NCBI GenBank assembly: GCA_903839535.1 | Contig: CAIMCT010000552.1 | Span: forward strand, 1-40,978 | Origin: an uncultured Desulfobacteraceae bacterium | GTDB lineage: Bacteria; Desulfobacterota; Desulfobacteria; Desulfobacterales; Desulfatirhabdiaceae | Direction: 5' to 3' | Length of the DNA stretch: 40,978 nt | Shown here: in pieces, positions 17,291-24,046 of the stretch | Layout of the letters: every line of letters begins with the position of its first letter | Position numbering within the stretch: position 1 is the stretch's first letter | Made by a program: the position numbers and the translations under genes | The notes under the pieces: generated by a model | The model's input: the letters and a program-made list of their open reading frames with translations, nothing else | What the model was told of the DNA's origin: nothing | Databases searched by the model: none

Positions 17291-18424
17291 TTATTGATGA
17301 CTTGGGTTTTCGCTCTTCAGCGCCGGCAAATGAACATGAAAAGTGGTGCCCATTCCAACGCTGCTGTTTACGGTGATGTCTCCGCCCATTTTGTTGATGA
17401 TTCCGTAACAGATCGACAACCCCAACCCCGTTCCTTTCCCGACTGGTTTGGTGGTAAAGAAAGGGTCGAAAATGCGGTTCATCAACTCTTCCGGAATCCC
17501 CTGCCCTGTATCATCCACATCAATTGTCACATATTCACCCTCGAGTCTGCTGGTGATTGTTATCCTTCCCCCTCCGGATTCAATGGCGTCGATGGCGTTG
17601 TTGATGAGATTCAGAAGCACATGCAGCATTTCTGAAGGCGACCCAGCCACCTTCGGCAGTTCCGGATTCAACTGCATGACTATGTGTATGTTGCTGTCTC
17701 TTGCCCGCTGTTCCGATGCGATTACGATTTCTCCGATAATATCGTTCATCTGAACATCCCGCACCCTGGAATCGGTTTTTTTTGCAAAAAAAAGCAGTTT
17801 GTGCGTGATTTCCTTGCACCTTCCGCCCTGGGTTTTTATCTGTTGCAGCGCCCGGCGGAATTCTTCCAGATTCTGGGGATTTGCAAGGTCTTCATCATTC
17901 AGCAAGTCGCTGAGCCATCCGGCTTCTTCAACCATGATGGCAATGGGATTGTTGATCTCATGGGCAATGCCCGAAGCAAGATATCCCACGGAAGTCAGTT
18001 TTCCGGCTTCGATCTCCTGCTCTTTCATCTTTTCCTCAGTCTGCTTTTCTACCAGAATCATTTTCTTTGCCTGAGCGTTTTTTATTTTCTCAGCCAGTGT
18101 TTTCAAATCCGCTGGCTTTTCCATCAAATCCATTGCTCCGAGCTTCATAGCCTCAACGCTTTTTTCAACTGTTGCATGGCCGGTCAGAAGAATCACCTGA
18201 AGTTCAGGTCGGTTGGCCTTCAGCGCTTTCAGTGCTTCCAGTCCGTCCATTCCCGGCATCTGTAAATCGAGGATAATGGCATCGAATGATTCTGCCTCTG
18301 CCATTTTGATTGCTTCTTTAGCTGAACTTGCGGTGGATACATCCATTCCCCGGTTCTTCATCCGTTCGGACATAATGCTTAGAAAATCAGCTTCATCGTC
18401 AACCAGTAATATTTTCTCCGTCAT
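17291..18424 (-). CDS. Hybrid response regulator-histidine kinase (receiver at N-terminus)
   Basis: This 377-residue soluble protein has a receiver domain (about 1-120; Asp9-Asp10, phospho-acceptor Asp53, Lys in MEKPAD), a short coiled linker, HisKA with His155 in GIAHEINNP and an ATPase domain with NNAIDAI, DTGQGIP and GTGLGLS. Phosphorylation of the receiver probably controls the attached kinase. The ATG at 18424 is preferred over an earlier one at 18445 because GGAGGT stands four bases before it. Its kinase core is almost the same as that of the dCache kinase at 13526-15289. A MITE (18469-18575) sits 45 bases upstream and may separate the gene from its original promoter. Confidence 0.92.
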   Translation of the reverse strand: MTEKILLVDDEADFLSIMSERMKNRGMDVSTASSAKEAIKMAEAESFDAIILDLQMPGMDGLEALKALKANRPELQVILLTGHATVEKSVEAMKLGAMDLMEKPADLKTLAEKIKNAQAKKMILVEKQTEEKMKEQEIEAGKLTSVGYLASGIAHEINNPIAIMVEEAGWLSDLLNDEDLANPQNLEEFRRALQQIKTQGGRCKEITHKLLFFAKKTDSRVRDVQMNDIIGEIVIASEQRARDSNIHIVMQLNPELPKVAGSPSEMLHVLLNLINNAIDAIESGGGRITITSRLEGEYVTIDVDDTGQGIPEELMNRIFDPFFTTKPVGKGTGLGLSICYGIINKMGGDITVNSSVGMGTTFHVHLPALKSENPSHQ

Positions 18425-18468
18425 AAGCACCTCCAAAGGTGGCATCTAATTCCAATGCGCAAGCAAGA

Positions 18469-18575
18469 TATACTGCGAACTGGCATAATCTGCGCTTTTC
18501 ATAAACTCCCTCTCCCAGCGGGGGAGGGTTGGGGTGGGGGATCAAAAACGTAAAATTATGCCAGTTCGCAGTATA
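18469..18575. repeat. MITE-like element A, copy 4, complete short form
   Basis: This is the reference copy: two perfect 21-bp terminal inverted repeats (18469-18489 and 18555-18575; core TACTGCGAACTGGCATAAT) enclose a 65-bp interior with the module CCCTCTCCCAGCGGGGGAGG followed by GGTTGGGGTGGGG. Total length is 107 bp and no coding capacity is present. The ends begin and finish with TATA/TA, compatible with TA target duplication. It sits just upstream of the receiver-kinase gene. Confidence 0.88.
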
Positions 18576-18689
18576 GCATCATTCATTGTACATGGATTCT
18601 GTAGGAACGGTCAACAGAATCTCCTGGCCGCCCCTGCCATGGTGCCAACATGGACGCATCATAGAATAACATAAATCATTCAATTAAAG

Positions 18690-18891
18690 GTATCATTCTT
18701 AAATTTCATCGAACGCTCTTGTGCCCGCTAATCTAAAATACTAAAATCTAAAGGATTCCCCCCCCCCTTTGAAAAAGGGGGGCCGTGGGGATTTAGGAGG
18801 CTATCCACCTGCAAAATCCCCCTCGATCCCCCTTTTCCAAAGAGGGACGTATCATTTTCATATATGGGGTGATCGAATTTAAGAAAGATAC
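18690..18891. repeat. MITE-like element C, copy 1
   Basis: The left end GTATCATTCTTAAATT continues to 18714 and the right end is its near complement at 18871-18891 (TCGAATTTAAGAAAGATAC). The interior of about 160 bp has C-runs and G-runs that can pair, and it matches the element at 20236-20425 over most of its length. The right end interrupts a TetR gene and supplies its stop codon. The stretch 18576-18689 before it shows nothing recognisable. Confidence 0.85.
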
Positions 18892-19009
18892 AAAAATCGT
18901 TCCTTCCGCTGCACCGGTGGTTTGGACAGCTCGGCCATCGAAGTGTCTTTAAATCCTTTTTTGGCGAAAAACTGCATTGCCACTCGAAGAATAATCTCTT
19001 TTTTTTCAT
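18879..19009 (-). pseudogene. TetR-family regulator, N-terminal fragment
   Basis: A minus-strand frame reads EKKEIILRVAMQFFAKKGFK then DTSMAELSK, the classic first two helices of a TetR DNA-binding domain. It runs into element C after about 40 codons and ends at a TAA formed by the element's end. The only nearby ATG (19009) is separated from this frame by a run of eight A; six or nine would restore it, so there is also a slippage frameshift. A perfect palindrome of operator type lies 24 bases upstream. The gene is dead. Confidence 0.75.
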
Positions 19010-19032
19010 CAAAAGGTCCCTATAAAATTTAT

Positions 19033-19046
19033 ACTGAGTACTCAGT
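19033..19046. promoter_or_regulatory. Palindromic operator upstream of the TetR remnant
   Basis: ACTGAGTACTCAGT is a perfect 14-bp palindrome directly upstream of the TetR fragment and overlaps a TATAAA-like promoter element on the minus strand. Palindromes of this shape are typical autoregulatory sites of TetR proteins. It is probably an orphan site now. Confidence 0.55.
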
Positions 19047-19180
19047 CAGTTTTTAAATATCGCAATGAAACAGCGGTGTCAACCTAATTTTCATTTTTCT
19101 CCACAACGTGCTTCTTCCCCACCCCAGGCTCTCAGTGGCCTTGCTTCAAGATCCCCTGGCCTTCAACTCTTCCGTGCTTG

Positions 19181-19369
19181 TTTTCTAACCGCACCAGTGA
19201 ACGCTCCTTTTTGATGGCCGAAAAGCTCGGATTGAAGCAAGGTTTCGGGCAGTGCGCCACAATTCACCTTGATGAATTGATCCTTTCCCCGCTGTGATCC
19301 ATGATGGATGGCCTCTGCCACAAAATCTTTTCCCGCGCCTGTTTCGCCGGTAATCAGCACGGAAGACCA
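19181..19369 (-). pseudogene. Sigma-54 interaction (AAA+) domain fragment
   Basis: About 60 codons encode the start of a sigma-54 activator ATPase domain: Walker [17 protein letters not shown], then [18 protein letters not shown] and the sigma-54 contact loop GAFTGA. Both sides are lost: the upstream frame is stopped and the downstream frame runs into unrelated sequence. It is an internal remnant of an NtrC-type regulator with no remaining function. Confidence 0.85.
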
Positions 19370-19400
19370 CGCGAATTACCATCCTAATGTTGTTTGGATT

Positions 19401-19490
19401 GCCGCCCCATGGAGTGGCCTACTTCGCTTTTGTTGTCATAATTGCCGCACTGGGGTGCGGCGATCCCAGAGGCTGGTGTGATGAAAGATC
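19401..19490. repeat. Element B-related copy, inverted and shortened
   Basis: Bases about 19430-19475 are the reverse complement of the left half of element B at 8360-8405 (shared core GCCGCACTGGGGTGCGGCGA), and the flank CTTCGCTTTT also corresponds. The middle of the 8331-8518 copy is missing here. Confidence 0.65.
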
Positions 19491-19516
19491 ATCAAAGAAC
19501 TGGTTTTAAATTTTTA

Positions 19517-19549
19517 TTTAGATTGTTCGATGAAATTTAAGAATGATAC
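19517..19549. repeat. Solo end of element C, 33-bp inverted repeat arm
   Basis: These 33 bases are the exact reverse complement of 20236-20268, the left end of element C copy 2. The two arms bracket 686 bp that hold the HTH and GNAT genes. The stop codon of the GNAT gene lies within this arm. Confidence 0.85.
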
Positions 19550-20013
19550 GTCAGGCGCTCATAAATTCCTGGAGAAGATCCTTCGATGATTATGGCATCC
19601 ACAGCCTTGACGTAAAATTCGGCAGGACCGACACCGCCAATAATGCCGTAAGCATACCCGCCGTCCTTCATAGTATGAAGACATGAAAGCAGAAGCATTG
19701 TTCCCACACCTTTTCCCCTGGCGTAATCGGCCACACCGGTCGGGCCAAAAAAATTCAGGCGGGTACAGTCGTAACAGGCAAAACCGATCAGCACATCGTA
19801 TTTCACAGCGATGAAGCAGGACGGGGGTCTTACAGCAAAGGCAGTTTCACATTCCAGCGCCCATGAGAGACTGAAATACTCTTTGACCCAGTCCATAAGC
19901 AGCGGCCTTTCCCAGACATTTGGACGACGCACCCGAACTCCGATCTGTTCCATTTTTTTAGTATAACCGCACAAATCGGGAAGTTCGTACAACCGAACAA
20001 GCATGTCAGTCAT
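19537..20013 (-). CDS. GNAT-family N-acetyltransferase
   Basis: This 158-residue protein fits the GNAT fold: the acetyl-CoA pyrophosphate loop is ARGKGVGTMLL at about residues 98-108, preceded by a strand with FFGPTGV and followed by IIGGVGPAEFYVK. The substrate is unknown. A ribosome site (AAGGA) stands about nine bases ahead of the ATG at 20013, and the start overlaps the stop of a small HTH reading frame as ATGA. The last residue codons and the TAA come from the end of element C, so the natural C-terminus may have been replaced. The two-gene unit is bracketed by perfect 33-bp inverted repeats, which points to movement as a cassette. Confidence 0.8.
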   Translation of the reverse strand: MTDMLVRLYELPDLCGYTKKMEQIGVRVRRPNVWERPLLMDWVKEYFSLSWALECETAFAVRPPSCFIAVKYDVLIGFACYDCTRLNFFGPTGVADYARGKGVGTMLLLSCLHTMKDGGYAYGIIGGVGPAEFYVKAVDAIIIEGSSPGIYERLTYHS

Positions 20014-20162
20014 TTTTGCATTTCCTTCACTCGTCTATAGGTTTGCCACTGTTTCAGCCGCCGCCATGCTGTAATCAACGAGCACTCGAGCAGTCTTACT
20101 AATTGCTCTATAGTGATAACACGCTGTTGTCTGAAAATTTCAAGAGCATAGTTGTCATCCAT
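20010..20162 (-). CDS. Small helix-turn-helix protein (50 aa), possibly truncated
   Basis: From ATG at 20162 the frame encodes MDDNYALEIFRQQRVITIEQ followed by LVRLLECSLITAWRRLKQWQ, a winged-helix-like DNA-binding pattern in which the second helix reads SLITAWRRL. Its stop overlaps the GNAT start by ATGA, so the two are translationally coupled. The domain seems cut short after the recognition helix, since the expected wing is missing. It could be the regulator of the acetyltransferase, or the leftover 5' end of a larger gene. I do not recognise a named family with certainty. Confidence 0.5.
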   Translation of the reverse strand: MDDNYALEIFRQQRVITIEQLVRLLECSLITAWRRLKQWQTYRRVKEMQK

Positions 20163-20235
20163 ATCCCATCTGATAAAGTATGCACATTAAGGTTGTTTTT
20201 GAGCGTACTTTAGCAGATTTTATACACAGTTCAAC

Positions 20236-20425
20236 GTATCATTCTTAAATTTCATCGAACAATCTAAAATACTAAAATCGAAAGGATTCCCCCCCCCTTT
20301 TTTGAAAAAGGGGAGCCAGGGGGTATTTAGGAGGCTATCCACCTGAAAAATCCCCCTCGATCCCCCTTTTCCAAAGGGGGAAGTATCATTTTCATATGTG
20401 GAGTGATCGAATTTAAGAATGATAC
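20236..20425. repeat. MITE-like element C, copy 2
   Basis: The ends are GTATCATTCTTAAATT at 20236 and its complement finishing at 20425. The 190-bp interior repeats copy 1 (18690-18891), including pairing C-run and G-run blocks, without coding capacity. The following stretch 20426-20605 is AT-rich and holds nothing that I recognise; 20163-20235 is likewise empty. Confidence 0.85.
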
Positions 20426-20605
20426 TATTAATCCTTGATTTTGTAAAGATTAACTGTTTTCAGTGCAATTATACTTTTCAACTATTAAATACAGATTATT
20501 TTAGCATAACAATTTGTTTTAATTATTTAAAATTTCATCATTACCTGTTTATGATTACCTGAATTTTGACAACAACCTTCTGCATCGCGATGTTTCCTCT
20601 GTGGG

Positions 20606-21889
20606 TTATAGGGTTACACTAAGTTTCAGACCGATTACCGTGGCATCGCCAAAATCCTGGGAACCGTTGGGATGGATGATATATTGGAGGGTGGGCATCA
20701 CCTGAACGCCATAGTCCAAAACTATGTTGTAGTCCAGCTCGAAGACGGTTTCATCTCCCCGTGTCTTGTTAGAGACAAAGTCGTGCGTGTAGGTATTGTA
20801 TTTGGAGTGATCGGCCAGAGTGACCATCAGGCCCAGTTTATCGTGGTCCCGCGTCGGCAGTAGTCCTTCATATACCAACCCCAGATTGGTGGATAACGGC
20901 AGGGCGGCTGTCTCGTCATTCGTATTCCAGACCACCGCGCCCAAAAATGCCAACCCCTGGGTCGGGTCGCCGGATTCCCGAATCAGCATCCAATCGGTCA
21001 ACAGGTACAGCGATGTCTGCCCCCCGGTCTGCCCTCCGGTTTTGAAGTTGTCGAAATCACCGGTGTTTTGGTTGACGCCGAATTTCACCACCCGCTGCGC
21101 ACCGCCGCCTTCGGCGCGATCTGCGTAAACCTGCGCCTCCCCGGCAGCGGCGACCCCGTTTCGACCTATCGTCCAATCCCAGCCGTTCGGGTACTGTTTG
21201 GTCCAGCCGCCATCAAATATGCCACATTTTAGATCCAGAATCGAATTTGCCCGGTAACGGACATGAACACCTGCCGTTGCATCCGGATAGGCGTTGAGTG
21301 CATAGGGGGTGAAAACGCCTTTGGGGCTGCCGCAGATCGCATTGTTTATGAAGTTGCAATAGAGATCGGAGCGCAGAAACAGATCGTTCATCACCAGCCG
21401 GCCGTAATCGAATCGCCATTGGGTGGTGGGCTGTGTTGTGAACTGAAAATTGACCAGCTTGGTGGTCTGCCCGCCATAGGCTTCCTGGCTCTTGTTGTAA
21501 TACTCGCCATAGAAGTAGCGACCGTCTGCCGTGGCGGATGGAACGATATACTTTTCCGAGAGATTGTCGCCGCTGCGGCTGGAGTACTTAACCAGAAACG
21601 TAGTGTTTTTCAGGCCGAACAGTTTGTCGATGTCCATGTTGAGTTCGGCATTGATATTGTGGAGATAGGTATTGTTCTGCTGATAGCCGCCAGCGATTGA
21701 AGCCGCCGGTTCGGTCGTGTAATTCAGCCCGATATCAATACCTTTCTCGTGCAGACGTGTTCTGTATCCCGCCCAGTCTCCCGTCAGGTATTCGCTGAAC
21801 GTGTAGCGATCCCCGCCAATGGCCGGTGACATGGTTACAGTCAGCAGAATGAATGTGGTGCATAGAATCAAACCTGGCAATCTGTTCAT
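20606..21889 (-). CDS. OprB-family carbohydrate-selective porin
   Basis: The 427-residue precursor starts with a signal peptide (about residues 1-25, ending SPAIGG) and continues as an outer-membrane beta barrel. The family hallmark is the early GDWAGYRTRLHEKGIDIGLNY segment; later parts alternate short aromatic strands and turns, for example FDYGRLVMND and TDWMLIRESGD. OprB proteins let sugars and other small solutes pass the outer membrane. The ribosome site GGAGGAG lies a few bases before the ATG. The gene begins only 45 bases after brxL on the same strand, so read-through from the BREX operon is possible, but a functional link is doubtful. The last residue is Leu rather than the usual aromatic. 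Confidence 0.88.
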   Translation of the reverse strand: MNRLPGLILCTTFILLTVTMSPAIGGDRYTFSEYLTGDWAGYRTRLHEKGIDIGLNYTTEPAASIAGGYQQNNTYLHNINAELNMDIDKLFGLKNTTFLVKYSSRSGDNLSEKYIVPSATADGRYFYGEYYNKSQEAYGGQTTKLVNFQFTTQPTTQWRFDYGRLVMNDLFLRSDLYCNFINNAICGSPKGVFTPYALNAYPDATAGVHVRYRANSILDLKCGIFDGGWTKQYPNGWDWTIGRNGVAAAGEAQVYADRAEGGGAQRVVKFGVNQNTGDFDNFKTGGQTGGQTSLYLLTDWMLIRESGDPTQGLAFLGAVVWNTNDETAALPLSTNLGLVYEGLLPTRDHDKLGLMVTLADHSKYNTYTHDFVSNKTRGDETVFELDYNIVLDYGVQVMPTLQYIIHPNGSQDFGDATVIGLKLSVTL

Positions 21890-21934
21890 GTGGCTCCTCC
21901 CGTAATTTAGGTAAACTTGCGATTAATAAAATTT

Positions 21935-24046
21935 TTACGAATTGCCCCTCCAATCCTCCGTCAGCGCCTTGAAGGCCGCTTGAGCCGGGTCACTGTAAAA
22001 CTCGATCTGCACTTTGTCAATCACTTCATCGGGCAGGGTGGCGAAGTCTTTTCGATTTGCAGTTGGAATCATTACCCGTCTTGCCCCGGAATCCATGGCA
22101 ACGCGCAGCTTATCACCAAGACCTTCCATACGACTGAGAACACCGTGAAGACTCATTTCTCCCAAAACGACCAGTCCCGCCGCCACGGTTCTGGACAGAA
22201 TGGCAGAGACCAAACCCACGAAGAAAGCCACCCCCAGATCGTGGGCATCTTTGCCCTGCATCAAGCTGATTAACTGAATATTCACGTCACAACTGGAAAG
22301 CTCCCGATCTATCCCTATCTTTTTCGCATTAGCCTTTAGAAAATCATAAGCCATTTTAGCCGATTCACGGATATTCCTGGAAGAGGTTCCCACCAGGTTA
22401 AACTTCCCTGAACCCACACTGATATTGATCTGGATTCGATAAAGGGAATATCTTGTTTCCGCCTGATCATAACCGATGGTGAAGATATCGCCAGGCGGGA
22501 GGGGAGTATCGGGGATCAACTGGATGCTTCCCAGTTCCGGGCAACCGATGAAGTGTTCTTCCCCTGTCTTTTTGTCGATATAAGAAAAGTTGACCTTCGC
22601 GTACTCAATGCCGCCCATACGTTTAAGCTGCTCTTTGACACGTCGCCTCATTTCCAGTGCAAAGCTCACATATTCTTCAACCTCTTGGTGTGAGGGATCA
22701 TTCGCCGGATGAAGCAGCTTGACCAAGCCGGAAACTGTCTTCACGACTGCCGTCCTGTCCCGCGCTTCCAGGTGGTTGCCGAAGGTAAAATAGCGCTCAT
22801 GAATATCGGCGAAATTGAGGTTCCGCATCCCTTCGTGGAATATCTCTGCGATGTAGTCAGAGATGAAACCCAAATGATCCGTGAAATAGGCCGTCTGCAT
22901 CTTGGGAATTTCCCAGCCCGGCAGATAGCCGTGCCAGCGGTCGTGGAAAGCCATATCGTTTCGAATGGAGTCCGGCAGGGCCGAAAAGAGATGAGAGACC
23001 CGGGCAATGGATTCAACATCGCCATCAATGTTGCCGTTGAAGACGATTCCCGCATCCGCCTGGATCGTTCCTTTGTCATCACCCCGTGAAAAGGACCGTT
23101 GTTCCATGTAGCCCTTGTACATCTGCTTGTCGTTTTCTTTCTTGAAATGTGATCCCGAAACCTCATCAAAGGCGACCAGATCGTAGCGAATGACAAGACC
23201 CGGCTTGTCCTTCCGGTTCTTCCAGCCAAAGAGATCAGCCACGGAACCCTGTCCCCCGCTGAGCAGAATCACATAAGGTGATATTTCCCTGTAAACATAA
23301 GACTTCCCTGTTCCCCTCGGCCCCAGCTCAATAAGGTTGTAATTCTTCTCTACCATGGGGACCATCCTGGATAGAAAAAGCAGTTTTCTACGGGGTGTAA
23401 AATCACCGTTCGTAGGTTCGTAGCCCATTGTCCGGAGGAGAATGGCGATCCATTCATCTCTTGTGAACATTGCCCGCCCTTCGATGAATTCCTGCAAATT
23501 AGCGCTGGCAATCTGAATCGGCTGAAGACGGTTCAGAACAAAAGGTCTTGTCATCCCTTTATGTACCCGCGTTTCGTCGTAGGCAATCTCCAGATTGGCC
23601 CAGATGCCTCCGGTCAACAGGCGCTCATGCTCATAAACAAGCGCTTCCGAGATATGGACATGATCCATGCCCGCTGTGGCCAGGCTGGCCCAGTATTTAC
23701 CCCCTTCATCTTTTTCATCGAAAGAGACCATAACCAGGTCAATCAGCTTATGGCTACCCTTTTTCTTCAGATTGGATTTGATCAGTTCCCCCCGGTCGGC
23801 CCTGACGATCCGTTCGGAAATAACATCTTTGACCCGCTTGATTCCTTCTGCAATTTCAATTTCATTGGTGGTTGAACAGTACTTGCCAAGCAGATATTCA
23901 AGGACGTAAACGGGAATGTTGTCACCGACCTTGAAACGCTTGACAAGGTCCTTCCGTACTACCCGACCGGGAAAGACTTTGAAGAGTTTCTGATCCAGGG
24001 CATCAACCCAGTTTGTCTGATTTATCTGTTCTTCCTTCATAGCCAT
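21935..24046 (-). CDS. brxL: BREX system AAA+ protein BrxL with Lon-like C-terminal domain
   Basis: The 703-residue protein is the BrxL component of type 1 BREX. The order is an N-terminal domain (about 1-200), AAA+ core with Walker A GPRGTGKS at 242-249 and Walker B VAFDEVSG with Asp294-Glu295, and a C-terminal Lon-like domain (about 540-690). In BREX it acts in phage exclusion as a DNA-associated AAA+ machine. The Lon catalytic serine position appears to be Asp603 (KDAHDLG in place of DGPSAG), and the Lys motif reads EGLGDKL in place of GGLKEK, so I expect no peptidase activity. It overlaps the end of pglZ by 10 bases; an ATG at 24040 is an alternative start giving an ATGA overlap. It is the last gene of the operon. 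Confidence 0.95.
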   Translation of the reverse strand: MAMKEEQINQTNWVDALDQKLFKVFPGRVVRKDLVKRFKVGDNIPVYVLEYLLGKYCSTTNEIEIAEGIKRVKDVISERIVRADRGELIKSNLKKKGSHKLIDLVMVSFDEKDEGGKYWASLATAGMDHVHISEALVYEHERLLTGGIWANLEIAYDETRVHKGMTRPFVLNRLQPIQIASANLQEFIEGRAMFTRDEWIAILLRTMGYEPTNGDFTPRRKLLFLSRMVPMVEKNYNLIELGPRGTGKSYVYREISPYVILLSGGQGSVADLFGWKNRKDKPGLVIRYDLVAFDEVSGSHFKKENDKQMYKGYMEQRSFSRGDDKGTIQADAGIVFNGNIDGDVESIARVSHLFSALPDSIRNDMAFHDRWHGYLPGWEIPKMQTAYFTDHLGFISDYIAEIFHEGMRNLNFADIHERYFTFGNHLEARDRTAVVKTVSGLVKLLHPANDPSHQEVEEYVSFALEMRRRVKEQLKRMGGIEYAKVNFSYIDKKTGEEHFIGCPELGSIQLIPDTPLPPGDIFTIGYDQAETRYSLYRIQINISVGSGKFNLVGTSSRNIRESAKMAYDFLKANAKKIGIDRELSSCDVNIQLISLMQGKDAHDLGVAFFVGLVSAILSRTVAAGLVVLGEMSLHGVLSRMEGLGDKLRVAMDSGARRVMIPTANRKDFATLPDEVIDKVQIEFYSDPAQAAFKALTEDWRGNS

